Translations under genes and position numbers: made by a program | Notes under the pieces: generated by a model | The model's input: the letters and a program-made list of their open reading frames with translations, nothing else | Database searches by the model: none | What the model was told of the DNA's origin: nothing | Source of the DNA: Roseicyclus sp. | GTDB taxonomy: Bacteria > Pseudomonadota > Alphaproteobacteria > Rhodobacterales > Rhodobacteraceae | Reading direction: 5' to 3' | DNA length: 64,000 nucleotides | Assembly: GCF_018402035.1 (NCBI RefSeq) | Contig: NZ_JAGYJN010000004.1 | Location: forward strand, 1 to 64,000 | Shown here: in pieces, positions 7,793 to 16,797 of the stretch | Numbering within the stretch: position 1 is the stretch's first letter | Layout: each line of letters starts with the position of its first letter

Positions 7793-8952
7793 TACGAAGC
7801 CTCATCATTGATCGGGCGACCGTTCTGGTCGAAATGCAGCTCTGGCGGGATGTCAAACTCGGGGACGTCGGGGTCTTCACCACGATCAACACGGTAAATA
7901 TAGGCCAAGACCGCGGCAATCGGGGTGAAGAGAAGATCGGAAATTTCTTGCCCGATCTCACCGGTAAAGAACAAGGCCCGCGCCAAAAGCGGGCTTCGAA
8001 AGACGGTAATCCGTGCCTCGGTGCCGCGCTTGATAATCTCTTCAGCGATCCGACCACGGCCCATCGCGATAATCGTCGGTGCGTTCTGTTCACCCGGAAC
8101 ATAGCGCAAGGCAACCGCGAAATGGGTGGGGTTGGTAATGATGGCGGTCGCGTTGCCAACATTCTCGAGCGATCCGGCTTGTTCAGCGGCACGGCGACTG
8201 GCCTCATACTGCATCCGCCGGATCCGCGATTTGACCTCGGGCGAGCCATCGGTTTGCTTGCTTTCTTCCTTCAGATCCTGTCGGCTCATGCGCAGCTTTT
8301 TCATATGCTCGTAATTCGACCACGCATAATCCAGCGCACCAATGCCGCCCAAAATGGCCGCCGATATCCCCATCAGGAACATCAGCGCGTAGAACCCCGT
8401 CTCAATCGCACGATCAATGCTCATCGAGGCCAAGGTAAGCATCGTCGGCAGGTAATTGAGAATGATGAAATAGGCGGCTGTGCCGATGGCCCCCACTTTC
8501 AGGATCGACTTCGTGAGCTCAACTAGGCTGTGAAGCGAGAACATGCGCTTGAGCCCATTCAAGGGATTGATCCGATTGCCTTTGAAACTTGCTGAGGTTG
8601 GGGCAAAATGAAGTCCTTTGCCCACCAACATCTGGGTGCCCAAGACCACGACCAAAATTGGCACCGCCACGATCAGGGCGACGATGAGAAAATCCAAATA
8701 TGCCTCTGACAAGCGCGCCATCAAAAGGCCGGATAGCGCGTCGCCCTGCTCAAAGCGGAAAAAGCCGCCCCAGCGACCAATCCACTGGGAAACGATATAA
8801 ACCAAGGCCAGCAGAATGATCACGCCAGCCGCCGTCGTGGAAAAGACGAACATTTCCTTGGACGTCAGAACCTGCCCATCTTCGCGCGCTTTCTCAAGCC
8901 GCCGCTGTGTTGGCTCTTCGGTTTTTTCTTGTGCGTCGTCTTCACTGGCCAA
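7792..8952 (-). CDS. flhB: Flagellar export switch protein FlhB
   Basis: Inner-membrane component of the flagellar type III export gate that switches substrate class from rod/hook to filament. The TTG at 8952 is chosen as start: it overlaps the fliR end, and the product then begins LASEDDAQEKTEEPT, the standard FlhB N-terminus, giving 386 residues. An ATG further upstream would add 59 residues of nonsense. Four membrane helices are followed by a cytoplasmic domain with the autocleavage motif NPTH at about 274-277. It is last but one in the operon and is followed by a coupled small membrane gene. Confidence 0.95.
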   Translation of the reverse strand: MASEDDAQEKTEEPTQRRLEKAREDGQVLTSKEMFVFSTTAAGVIILLALVYIVSQWIGRWGGFFRFEQGDALSGLLMARLSEAYLDFLIVALIVAVPILVVVLGTQMLVGKGLHFAPTSASFKGNRINPLNGLKRMFSLHSLVELTKSILKVGAIGTAAYFIILNYLPTMLTLASMSIDRAIETGFYALMFLMGISAAILGGIGALDYAWSNYEHMKKLRMSRQDLKEESKQTDGSPEVKSRIRRMQYEASRRAAEQAGSLENVGNATAIITNPTHFAVALRYVPGEQNAPTIIAMGRGRIAEEIIKRGTEARITVFRSPLLARALFFTGEIGQEISDLLFTPIAAVLAYIYRVDRGEDPDVPEFDIPPELHFDQNGRPINDEAS

Positions 8953-9748
8953 GGGCAGCCCCCCGCAATAGATCGCCAAGATCGCCAAGGGCGCTGATGA
9001 CGAGATCTTGGAATGCAAAACCAAGCGGCGCGGCAAACAGGAACAATAGCAGGAAAACCGCGAGCAAGGTGATCGGGAACCCGAATGAGAACAAATTAAG
9101 TGTCGGCGCAGACCGGGTGATAAGGCCAATGGTGATATTCACCAAGAACAACACCGTCACAACCGGAAGCATCAAGCGCGCCGCGGTGGCGAACATGGTG
9201 GCACCTGCGACCTCGCCCACCTGAAACAGGGCAAGATAATTGATCCCGGCCCCGATTGGCGCGAAGGTGTAGCTTTCGATCAAGATCGCAAAGGCCACGA
9301 TATGGCCGTTCAGCGACAAGAACACGACCGTCAGGAAGAGCGTAAAAATCTGGCTGATCAGCGGTGTCTGCCCCCCGCTATTGGGGTCGATCTGAAAGGC
9401 AAAAGAAAGCCCTGCGGTTGCCGCCACCTTTTCGCCCGCCAAGGCAACAGCCGAGAACAAGATCGTCAGCAAAAGACCGGCGGTCAGCCCAATGGCCAAT
9501 TCTTGCGCAATGATCGGAAGAACGCGGAATGTGGTCAGGTCATCAATCGACGGCACCGCAACCCGCCCCATCAAAAATGCCGCCAATGTCGCGGTGAAAA
9601 CGATGCGAATGGGCAGCGGAACCATGCGCGAGCCGAAGAACGGGGCCGCAAGAAGAAAGGCACCAAAGCGCAGCGACACAATCAAGAAGATCAGCGCTTG
9701 ATCCATCACATCTTGGATCGAAAGGCCAGGCAGATCTCCAAATTCCAT
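8942..9748 (-). CDS. fliR: Flagellar export protein FliR
   Basis: Inner-membrane subunit of the FliPQR export channel. About 268 residues with five to six hydrophobic helices (QDVMDQALIFLIVSLRFGAFL, PIRIVFTATLAAFL and others), and the usual FliR C-terminus running into flhB. The start at 9748 (MEFGDLPG) has GGGGAAAG six bases upstream. An alternative ATG at 9766 overlaps the fliQ stop as ATGA and adds six residues (MTGKAA); either is possible. Confidence 0.94.
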   Translation of the reverse strand: MEFGDLPGLSIQDVMDQALIFLIVSLRFGAFLLAAPFFGSRMVPLPIRIVFTATLAAFLMGRVAVPSIDDLTTFRVLPIIAQELAIGLTAGLLLTILFSAVALAGEKVAATAGLSFAFQIDPNSGGQTPLISQIFTLFLTVVFLSLNGHIVAFAILIESYTFAPIGAGINYLALFQVGEVAGATMFATAARLMLPVVTVLFLVNITIGLITRSAPTLNLFSFGFPITLLAVFLLLFLFAAPLGFAFQDLVISALGDLGDLLRGAALGQ

Positions 9749-9762
9749 CGCCGCTTTCCCCG

Positions 9763-10029
9763 TCATCTGATCGCGACAATCTCGCCGAAGATAAAGGCGA
9801 AATAGTCGGTCATTTGGGTCAGCATAAAGCCTGACATCAGGGCCATCGCCCCAAGCACAATGACAAGCTTTGGCACAAACGACAGGGTCATCTCGTTGAT
9901 CGAGGTGGCCGCTTGGATGATCCCGATGATCAGGCCCACCGCCAGCGCCACCCCAAGAACCGGGCCAGCAGTCATTACGATGTGCCAAAAGGCGAGCCTG
10001 AGATAACCGATATTCGAGTCAAAATCCAT
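9763..10029 (-). CDS. fliQ: Flagellar export protein FliQ
   Basis: An 88-residue two-helix inner-membrane protein of the FliPQR export pore. It contains the family pattern VGLIIGIIQAATSINEMTLSFVPK between the helices. The ATG at 10029 follows the fliP stop by one base, and the end overlaps fliR. Length and motif are typical. Confidence 0.95.
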   Translation of the reverse strand: MDFDSNIGYLRLAFWHIVMTAGPVLGVALAVGLIIGIIQAATSINEMTLSFVPKLVIVLGAMALMSGFMLTQMTDYFAFIFGEIVAIR

Positions 10030-10030
10030 C

Positions 10031-10798
10031 TTAGCCGCCCGTCCCCATTGCAAAAGTCGCAGCCAGCGAGCCGACCGTCATGGTCCAGCCATCCACCAAA
10101 ACAAACAACAACAGTTTGAATGGTAACGAGATCAACATGGGCGAGAGCATCATCATGCCCAAGGACATCAAGATCGACGCGATCACCATGTCGATCACCA
10201 AGAATGGCAGGAAGATCAAGAACCCGATCTGAAATGCGGTTTTGAGCTCCGAGGTGATAAAGGCAGGCAGCACCACAGAAAGCGGAATTTCCGAGACATC
10301 GGTAAAGTCACCCGTTTCCGCCATATCAGAGAACAAAAGCAGCGCCTCTGTATGGGTATTTGCAACCATGAAATCCTTGATCAAGGTGCTGCCCTGCGCG
10401 AGTGCTGCATCAGCCGTCATTTCTTCGGCCAAATAGGGTGACAAGGCGGTGTCGTTGATCGCGGTGAGGGTCGGCGTCATGATCGCAAAGGTCAAGAAAA
10501 GGGCGATGGCGATCAATACTTGGTTCGGCGGGGTCTGCTGTGTTCCCAATGCCTGACGCAAGATCGACAAAACAATGATGATCCGGGTAAATGCCGTCAT
10601 CCCAAGCACAATTGACGGCAATACCGTCAAGGCCGTCATCAGAGCAAGAATTTGCAGCGAAAGCGAATAGGTGGTGGCACCGTCTTCGTCTTGACCAACC
10701 CGAATGGCGGTCATGGACAGGGGATCTTGCGCCATCGCCATTTGTGGCAGCGCAATCGCAGCAAGAAAGCCTGCGATGATGAAGAACCGATGCGTCAT
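10031..10798 (-). CDS. fliP: Flagellar export protein FliP
   Basis: Core subunit of the flagellar export channel. 255 residues from the ATG at 10798, which overlaps the fliO stop (ATGA). A cleavable signal peptide is visible (residues 1-22, ending MAMA before QDP). The conserved stretch SLQILALMTALTVLPSI, the motif RIIIVLSILRQALGTQQTPPNQ and the C-terminal hydrophobic hairpin (FLVIDMVIASILMSLGMMM) identify the family. It sits in the canonical fliOPQR order. Confidence 0.96.
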   Translation of the reverse strand: MTHRFFIIAGFLAAIALPQMAMAQDPLSMTAIRVGQDEDGATTYSLSLQILALMTALTVLPSIVLGMTAFTRIIIVLSILRQALGTQQTPPNQVLIAIALFLTFAIMTPTLTAINDTALSPYLAEEMTADAALAQGSTLIKDFMVANTHTEALLLFSDMAETGDFTDVSEIPLSVVLPAFITSELKTAFQIGFLIFLPFLVIDMVIASILMSLGMMMLSPMLISLPFKLLLFVLVDGWTMTVGSLAATFAMGTGG

Positions 10799-11079
10799 GG
10801 CTGGGCCTGTGATGCTGGCGGCGTCACTTGGCCAAGCTGCAAAAAGGCCCCTGCCCCTTGCCGCCCGGTCAGAACCAGAATGCGCTGTCCGTCTGCCTCG
10901 ACCAGGCACAGGCGTTCATGTTGGCCGATGGGCGTGACCTCGACCACCCGAATTTCGCGCCCGCGTCCAAGCCGGTTGCCGATGCCTGTGGCATGTCTGC
11001 GCAGCACGATTTGTACCGCAATCAAGACCGCGAGAAACCCCACGACCACGATCACTTGCATCAAGCCTACCTCTGCCAT
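10795..11079 (-). CDS. fliO: Flagellar assembly protein FliO
   Basis: 94 residues with an N-terminal membrane helix (about 6-25, VIVVVGFLAVLIAVQIVL) followed by a small SH3-like domain (EIRVVEVTPIGQHERLCLVEADG), the usual FliO layout. FliO helps assemble FliP rings. The call rests on this pattern and on position directly before fliP, since sequence conservation in this family is low. Confidence 0.85.
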   Translation of the reverse strand: MAEVGLMQVIVVVGFLAVLIAVQIVLRRHATGIGNRLGRGREIRVVEVTPIGQHERLCLVEADGQRILVLTGRQGAGAFLQLGQVTPPASQAQP

Positions 11080-11229
11080 GTCGCGCCCTCATCCGCTTTC
11101 GCAAGAACAAGGCAAACACCATGCCATCCCCGCGAACTCAGGATAAAGAGTTTTTAAGGCATTGATGGGTAATGATTTTATTTCACGCTGCGAACAGGCC
11201 GCGCGCGGCCCGTCAATTCTTCGACAAGC
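11080..11229. other. fliN-fliO spacer with perfect palindrome
   Basis: 150 bases, by far the longest gap in the fliK-flhB operon. It contains a perfect 14-base GC palindrome (GGCCGCGCGCGGCC, 11197-11210) shortly after fliN. This could be an mRNA hairpin that adjusts fliO-flhB expression relative to fliKLMN. No good promoter is evident. Confidence 0.4.
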
Positions 11230-11547
11230 TCAAAGGCCCTGAACCCGCTTTTCCAGATCGACGATTTCGCCAAAGCGCACGCCAAAGCGTTCGCCAACCA
11301 TCACCACTTCGCCGCGCGCGATCATGGTACCGTTGATCAGAATATCAAGCGGATCGCCCGCCAGTCGATCAAGTTCGACAACCGACCCTTCGTTCAGGCG
11401 CAAAAGATCGCGAATGGTGATCTCGGTGCGCCCAACCTCGACGGTCATGCGCACTTCGATATTCTCAAGCACCCGCAAATTCTCGATGCTGGCGCGCTCG
11501 CCCTTGGCTTCGGTTTGCGGTGCCTTGGTATCTTGGTTATCGGCCAT
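11230..11547 (-). CDS. fliN: Flagellar motor switch protein FliN
   Basis: 105-residue C-ring subunit. After an N-terminal tail of about 22 residues comes the SpoA domain (VLENIEVRMTVEVGRTEITI, LLRLNEGSVVELDRLAGDPLDI, GERFGVRFGEIV), which is diagnostic for FliN. It works with FliM and FliG in torque generation and direction switching, and docks the FliH export ATPase complex. It lies 18 bases downstream of fliM. Confidence 0.96.
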   Translation of the reverse strand: MADNQDTKAPQTEAKGERASIENLRVLENIEVRMTVEVGRTEITIRDLLRLNEGSVVELDRLAGDPLDILINGTMIARGEVVMVGERFGVRFGEIVDLEKRVQGL

Positions 11548-11565
11548 GTCTCGTTTCCCTCAGCT

Positions 11566-12555
11566 TTAATCTTCTGTCTCATGAATACGGCGCGTCAAAT
11601 GCAGCGCCGCTTGCGGCCCCACCTGCCCCATTTCACCGCTAAACATCACGCGCCCCTCGACCAAGACCTGCACGCCATCATGCAATTGCATCGGAAACGT
11701 ATCGCCCGATTGCAGATGGATCAGGTTATGCAAGGCGGTTGTCGGCTCGGCGAGCCGCCCGGTCAGTGTCAGCGGAATGTTCAAGATCGCGCGTTCAAGG
11801 CGCTGACGCCATGACAAATCATCATCCACATAATCAGACTGCACCCGCGAGCGCAGTTGCGAGGCAATCGGCTTGAGCGTTTGCAGCGGATAAATAATGT
11901 CAAAGGTCGCGGGTTCTGTCTTGGGCAACTGCACGACAAATGAACAGATGATCACCGTCTCTGAGCCATCGACGAAAGAGGCGAATTGCATGTTCTCTTC
12001 TCGGCCTTGGATCGAAAAGGTCACAGGCGTCAAATCGCGCCAAGCCATTTGTAAGGCCTCATTCAAGCCACCGGTGACAATCTCGATCACGCGCTGTTCG
12101 GTCGCGGTGAATTCACCTTGGACACGCTTGAGCGGCCGCACGGCCGTGCCGCCATAGTAGGAGTTCGTCAAGAGCGAGATGAAATTCGGCGGCAAGACCA
12201 TCAATTGATTGCCGCGCAACTCTTCCATCCTGCTGTTTGTCAGGCTGACGAAATTCTCGGATGACGCACTATAATCGTCAAAGGTTTTCACCTCTGGCGG
12301 GAACGACGAGATCCGCGGTTGCACCCGCAGCATCGGCAAAAAGACCGACCGGGCAAATCGGCTAAAACGCTCATTGATCATTCTGAGCGCATAGTAATCC
12401 CCCAGAAGCGACAGATCATCCGAGCCAAAGGTAAACGGCCTGACACCGGAATTGTCCCCATCCATAAAGACGCCGTCGGCTGCGCCGGAAGAGTTGCTTA
12501 GACCCTCAATCAGCGCCTCGACTTCTTCGTTACTCAGTTTGCGCGACGATACCAT
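11566..12555 (-). CDS. fliM: Flagellar motor switch protein FliM
   Basis: C-ring protein that receives CheY-P and links FliG to FliN. 329 residues. The N-terminal CheY-binding motif LSNEEVEALIEGL is at about residues 7-19, followed by the CheC-like middle domain (INERFSRFARSVFLPMLRVQ, FISLLTNSYYGG) and the C-terminal SpoA domain (LTLTGRLAEPTTALHNLIHLQSGDTFPM). Length matches the family. It lies between fliL and fliN in the fliKLMN segment. Confidence 0.96.
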   Translation of the reverse strand: MVSSRKLSNEEVEALIEGLSNSSGAADGVFMDGDNSGVRPFTFGSDDLSLLGDYYALRMINERFSRFARSVFLPMLRVQPRISSFPPEVKTFDDYSASSENFVSLTNSRMEELRGNQLMVLPPNFISLLTNSYYGGTAVRPLKRVQGEFTATEQRVIEIVTGGLNEALQMAWRDLTPVTFSIQGREENMQFASFVDGSETVIICSFVVQLPKTEPATFDIIYPLQTLKPIASQLRSRVQSDYVDDDLSWRQRLERAILNIPLTLTGRLAEPTTALHNLIHLQSGDTFPMQLHDGVQVLVEGRVMFSGEMGQVGPQAALHLTRRIHETED

Positions 12556-12572
12556 GGCTTGCCCCTACCCCT

Positions 12573-13160
12573 TCACTGCAGAATGAAAGAGGTGAAATGG
12601 ACGCCCTCTATGCCGCCAAAGCCTTCGAGTTGTGCGAGCTTGGCGTTGATCGCATCACGCATCCGCTCTGCCATTGCATCGCGCCCAACCTTACCCTCAA
12701 CTTCTTCTTCGGTGAATTCGCTGATCACGCCTAAAACCTCGGACCGCAGCGCAAGTTGATGGGTTTCGACATTCCGCACGACGGTCTCGTCGTATTGCGT
12801 CGATACGCCGATTGCCACTTGCAGAAACTTGCGCGAGGCGCGCAGGTTTGTCGTGAAATTGCCCGGGAATTCATAATAGCTTGTGATGAAGGTCTCGACA
12901 CCAGCGACCGGTTTTGCAACACGCGAGGGGCCTGCGCCTTCTTCCTCACCTTCCTCCTCGGGGGGCGGCAATTGACCCGATTCCTGAAGTTTGCGTTCGA
13001 TAATCATATCGATTTCTTCGGATGGGTTTGTCGTTTGCCCAAAGAGGAAAAAACCCGCGCCAAGGCCAATACCGACAAGCACCAAGCCTCCGATCACGAA
13101 AATCAAGATCTTCAAAAGACCCCCCTTGGATTTACCCTCTGGCGTACTTTGGTCCGACAT
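12573..13160 (-). CDS. fliL: Flagellar basal body-associated protein FliL
   Basis: 195-residue single-pass inner-membrane protein that associates with stators and the basal body. It has a short cytoplasmic tail, a membrane helix at about 16-40 (ILIFVIGGLVLVGIGLGAGFFLF), an acidic Pro/Glu linker (PPPEEEGEEEG), and the periplasmic FliL domain with the family ending (GIEGVHFTSFILQ). In R. sphaeroides FliL is needed for swimming. The gene lies 15 bases after fliK. Confidence 0.94.
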   Translation of the reverse strand: MSDQSTPEGKSKGGLLKILIFVIGGLVLVGIGLGAGFFLFGQTTNPSEEIDMIIERKLQESGQLPPPEEEGEEEGAGPSRVAKPVAGVETFITSYYEFPGNFTTNLRASRKFLQVAIGVSTQYDETVVRNVETHQLALRSEVLGVISEFTEEEVEGKVGRDAMAERMRDAINAKLAQLEGFGGIEGVHFTSFILQ

Positions 13161-13175
13161 TTCTTAAATCCTCAG

Positions 13176-14948
13176 TTAGGCAAGCATATTGATGCCGGTC
13201 GACTGTTTCCGGTCAGCACTATATGCGCCACCTGTCGCAGTTTCGGAAGGTTCTTCACGATTGGCGTTTTCAAGGGCGGATCGATTGCGCCTTGGCGCAT
13301 GCTGACCTTGCTGACCAGATTGCGCACCCGCGCCTTGTTCTTGCGCAGAAAAGCCCGACAAACGATAGCCCGATTGATCAAGCGCCTGCGCAAGCCGATC
13401 CTCGGCACCGCTTAACAGACGCGCAGCGGCGGTTGTTTCGGTGACGATATGCACCAAGGTCTGCTCGCCGCGCAGATCAAGCATGACGCGGATTTCGCCA
13501 AGGTTCTTGGGCCGCAGTGATAGCTCGATACGTTGCGATCCATTGCTCACCATCCGCTCAATATGGCCGACCAATTGCTTACCCCAATCGGCTTGCCGCA
13601 AGTTGAGCGTCGCGGCTGGTGCCATCGCCACGGGCGCGGGCGGCAAAACAGGCTGCGTCACACTCGCGGGGCGCGCCGCAGCGTTTGAGGCGGCGACCGG
13701 CTCGGATCGCTCGGGCGCGCTATGGGCAAGATCCAACATCGTGGCCCCGACGCGCCGGGAAATCTCACCAACAGATTTATCGCCGCCAGCTTCCGACAGG
13801 CGGGGGTCACGGGTGATGATCTTGGCCTGTTGCCCCGCAACAGAGATCATCATCGGGTCTGGGCGGGTCGCCGCAACGGCATTGGCTGCAGGCTCTGATG
13901 GGCTATCGTTGTTCACATTCATCATGATGAGCGGGTCAAGCGGCGATTTGGCCCCCCGCTCGACCGCGGGCTTTTTTTGCTCAGCGATCAGGCTGGCAAG
14001 GATCGGGGTTTTTGCCTGTGCCTCAACGGGCGCATCTTGCGGCGTGGCAAGATCAGGGGTCGCGTTGCGCGGTGGCACCTCGCTTGGCGTCAATGCCCGG
14101 TCAACCATCTTGGCCGCAGCTTCGGCCTTTGAAGGCAAAGTTTCGGCCGTATCCAAGGGCAAAAGTGCCGGGGGCAGCGGATCGATCGCTGCCTCGCCTG
14201 CCTCAGCGACGTTGCCCAGTGCCGTAAAGGCGCGCGCTTTGCCGGCTTGCAATGCCTCTTGCTGCATCGGCGCGGGAAGATCGCCCCTCGCGCGCGGTGC
14301 CAAAAGATTGGCATGCGCTGCATCTTCGACAGGCGGCAGCGTTGCGTCCATGGGCAAGCCCGGCACGGCAACCGCCAAACCTGCAGCGGCTTGTTCCGAT
14401 GTTGCAAGCGCGGGGTCCGCGTGGGCAGTGCCCGCTTGGCCCACCTGCGCATCAACAATTTGCGGCATTTGCGCCACTAAGTTCTGCGACTGTGCAAGCG
14501 CCTCGGCCAACTGCTCTTCACCGGTCAATTGCCCCGGCACCATGAGAGTGGGAACAGCGATCTGCTGTGGATCAATTTGCCCAGGTAATGGCAGCGTCTC
14601 GACCACCAAATGATCCGTCATAAGCGCATGATCAGCCACCATAAGGGTGGACGGCGCAGTTTCCGTTGCCACCACCGCGATATCCGCGAATTGCGCGTCC
14701 AATATACCGGCAAAGGGATTTGTACGGCCTGCCTCGCCCTCGTGAGGCCAAGATCCAACGGCTCCTTGCGGATCATCGGCCAAGGCCAAAGCAACATCCT
14801 CATCAACCGGGTTTGCCGCGTCGGTCAGCGCTGTGTTTGTCATGGAAAAAAGCGGATCGAACAGTGCACCAAGGCCCGGCTTGGCGCTGCGCGCGTGCAA
14901 GCCCGGCTCTACGGCCTTCAAGTCGATCGTATTGACTATCGCTTTCAT
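13176..14948 (-). CDS. fliK: Flagellar hook-length control protein FliK
   Basis: Secreted molecular ruler that measures the hook and flips FlhB specificity. 590 residues from the ATG at 14948, preferred over a GTG four codons upstream because GGTGAG is well spaced. Most of the protein is a long, low-complexity Ala/Pro/Gln-rich segment. The C-terminal domain (about 470-555; RIELSLRPKNLGEIRVMLDL) is the conserved Flg_hook fold. It is the first gene of the fliKLMNOPQR-flhB operon, with a near-consensus sigma-54 promoter at 15011-15025. Confidence 0.93.
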   Translation of the reverse strand: MKAIVNTIDLKAVEPGLHARSAKPGLGALFDPLFSMTNTALTDAANPVDEDVALALADDPQGAVGSWPHEGEAGRTNPFAGILDAQFADIAVVATETAPSTLMVADHALMTDHLVVETLPLPGQIDPQQIAVPTLMVPGQLTGEEQLAEALAQSQNLVAQMPQIVDAQVGQAGTAHADPALATSEQAAAGLAVAVPGLPMDATLPPVEDAAHANLLAPRARGDLPAPMQQEALQAGKARAFTALGNVAEAGEAAIDPLPPALLPLDTAETLPSKAEAAAKMVDRALTPSEVPPRNATPDLATPQDAPVEAQAKTPILASLIAEQKKPAVERGAKSPLDPLIMMNVNNDSPSEPAANAVAATRPDPMMISVAGQQAKIITRDPRLSEAGGDKSVGEISRRVGATMLDLAHSAPERSEPVAASNAAARPASVTQPVLPPAPVAMAPAATLNLRQADWGKQLVGHIERMVSNGSQRIELSLRPKNLGEIRVMLDLRGEQTLVHIVTETTAAARLLSGAEDRLAQALDQSGYRLSGFSAQEQGAGAQSGQQGQHAPRRNRSALENANREEPSETATGGAYSADRKQSTGINMLA

Positions 14949-15010
14949 CGTCAGGCTCACCCAGTTTGGTCAAACACGTTGAACAGGCACACAGCAAATC
15001 TGTCTTATGC

Positions 15011-15025
15011 AAGAAAAATGCCAAG
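15011..15025 (-). promoter_or_regulatory. Sigma-54 promoter of the fliK-flhB operon
   Basis: Minus-strand reading TGGCATTTTTCTTGC followed by AT: TGGCA at -24, TTGCA at -12, GG-N10-GC exact. It sits in the 93-base gap between fliJ and fliK, so fliK onward is a separate transcription unit. The expected start is near 15000. Confidence 0.85.
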
Positions 15026-15041
15026 ATTGAGCAGTTTGGCG

Positions 15042-15461
15042 CTAGTCTCTCGGCCTTGCGCCGCGTGGCGGCATTTGGCCCTCGGCAAGGCTTTCGCGGG
15101 TTTCGATCTCGGTTTTCCGCGCCACGACACGGCGCTCTTCCAGAACTGTTTCCCGGCTTTTGTGGTGCATTAGCGCTGCACGCGCCTGGGCAATCTCAAC
15201 CGCCAAAAACTCGTTTCGGTTTTCCAGCAACTCGAATTGCTCTTGCATCTGACGCCCGTACCAAGCCCGCGAGCGCAGTGCAAAAGGCGTCATCGGCTCA
15301 TCAAGCGGCGTATTGGCTTGGATCAGGCCGGCTAATTTGGTTTGCATGGATTGGGCGCGCCCAAGCTCGCCCGATAATTCGCCAACGGCCTGCGCTTGCC
15401 GGCGCGCGCGCATCTTTTCGCGCAATTGCATCAGACCGATCAAGCGCTCGGAACGCGACAT
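15042..15461 (-). CDS. fliJ: Flagellar export protein FliJ
   Basis: 139-residue alpha-helical protein, nearly all predicted coiled coil (REKMRARRQAQAVGELSGEL, FELLENRNEFLAVEIAQARAAL). It is the stalk of the export ATPase and escorts chaperones. The family is poorly conserved in sequence, but the length, helical heptads and position seven bases after fliI make the call firm. It is the last gene of the fleT-fliEFGHIJ operon. Confidence 0.88.
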   Translation of the reverse strand: MSRSERLIGLMQLREKMRARRQAQAVGELSGELGRAQSMQTKLAGLIQANTPLDEPMTPFALRSRAWYGRQMQEQFELLENRNEFLAVEIAQARAALMHHKSRETVLEERRVVARKTEIETRESLAEGQMPPRGARPRD

Positions 15462-15468
15462 GGCGCTG

Positions 15469-16797
15469 TCACTCCCCCATCATCGCGATCAAGCCTTTTT
15501 GGCTATCGACGAAACTCGCCGGTTCGTTTGGCGCTTGCTTGATAAAGGCCGTGAGGTTCGACCAAAGCGAGACCGCAAGATCGAGGTCGGGATCTTGCCC
15601 CGATTGATAGCCGCCCATCAGCATCAGGTCGCGGTTTTCAAGATAGAGCGAGACAAGTCTGCGGAACCGCATCGCGGCCGCCTGTTGCTTGGGCGGCGTG
15701 ATATCGGACATCACCCGGCTGACCGAGGCCGAGATATCAACCGCCGGGTAAATCCCAAGCTGGGTCTGGCGGCGCGACAGCACGATATGGCCATCAAGAA
15801 TGGCGCGCGCGGTATCGACCACTGGATCATTTGTCGTATCATCCCCGTCAGCCAGCACGGTGTAAAAGGCGGTGATCGATCCCTCGCCCTCAAGCCCGGT
15901 GCCAGAGCGCTCGACAAGCGCGGGGATCAACGACACGACCGAAGGGGGGTAACCCTTGGCTGTCGGCTGCTCACCAAGCGCAAGACCCACCTCCCGGCGG
16001 GCATGGGCCACGCGGGTAAGGCTATCCATAATCAGCAAAACCTCTTTGCCCTGAGCGCGGAAGTATTCGGCGATGGCCGTCGCGCGGTGCGCGCCCCTGA
16101 TGCGAAGCAAGGCCGAGCGGTCGGCAGGCACGGCAACCACAACAACCTTGCGGCGCGCGTCCCCTTGCATCACCTGTTCGACCATCGCCCCCACTTCGCG
16201 GCCACGCTCGCCAATCAACGCCATGACGATGACATCAGCCTCGGAAAACCGCGTCATCATCGCAAGGAGCACCGACTTGCCAACGCCCGAGCCTGCGATA
16301 ATGCCCACACGCTGGCCACGACCCACGGTCAACAAGGCATTGACCACCCGCACCCCGACATCGAGCGGCTTGGCAACGGGCTTGCGGGCAAGCGGATTGA
16401 GGGGGCGGCCCATCAACGGCCAGCTCTCGTCAAGCTCGAGCGGACCGATCGTATCAAGCGGGTTGCCCTGCGCGTCGATCACCCGCCCAAGCAGGTTCGG
16501 CCCAACCTTGATCCGGTTATCGATCTCAATCGGCGAGACGCGCGCACCGATCTCGACACGGGCGTCCAGATCATAAAGGAACAACAGGTTGCGCCCATCA
16601 CGAAAGCCGATGACCTCGGCTTGGGCCAGATCGTGACCGGCGGTCTCGACCTGACAGATCGCACCTACCAGAACCGGGAAGCCGTCACATTCAAGGATTT
16701 GTCCATCAAAGCGGGTCACCCGGCCAGATGTCACCAGATGCCGCCGGTTTGGCAGCGCGGCCACATCAGCGCGAACCCTTTCGAGAATGGCGTTCAT
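15469..16797 (-). CDS. fliI: Flagellum-specific ATPase FliI
   Basis: ATPase of the flagellar type III export apparatus, related to F1 beta. 442 residues with Walker A GSGVGKS at about 169-175, the GERGREV motif near 196-202 and Walker B (VLLIMDSLTR) near 250. It forms a hexamer, with FliJ as stalk and FliH as peripheral tether. The start overlaps the fliH stop by four bases (ATGA). Confidence 0.97.
   Translation of the reverse strand: MNAILERVRADVAALPNRRHLVTSGRVTRFDGQILECDGFPVLVGAICQVETAGHDLAQAEVIGFRDGRNLLFLYDLDARVEIGARVSPIEIDNRIKVGPNLLGRVIDAQGNPLDTIGPLELDESWPLMGRPLNPLARKPVAKPLDVGVRVVNALLTVGRGQRVGIIAGSGVGKSVLLAMMTRFSEADVIVMALIGERGREVGAMVEQVMQGDARRKVVVVAVPADRSALLRIRGAHRATAIAEYFRAQGKEVLLIMDSLTRVAHARREVGLALGEQPTAKGYPPSVVSLIPALVERSGTGLEGEGSITAFYTVLADGDDTTNDPVVDTARAILDGHIVLSRRQTQLGIYPAVDISASVSRVMSDITPPKQQAAAMRFRRLVSLYLENRDLMLMGGYQSGQDPDLDLAVSLWSNLTAFIKQAPNEPASFVDSQKGLIAMMGE

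Noticed and set aside
11187..11200. GG-N10-GC on the minus strand before fliO
   Set aside because: Spacing fits sigma-54 but the -12 half is CAGC and the -24 half is poor; likely chance in GC-rich DNA.
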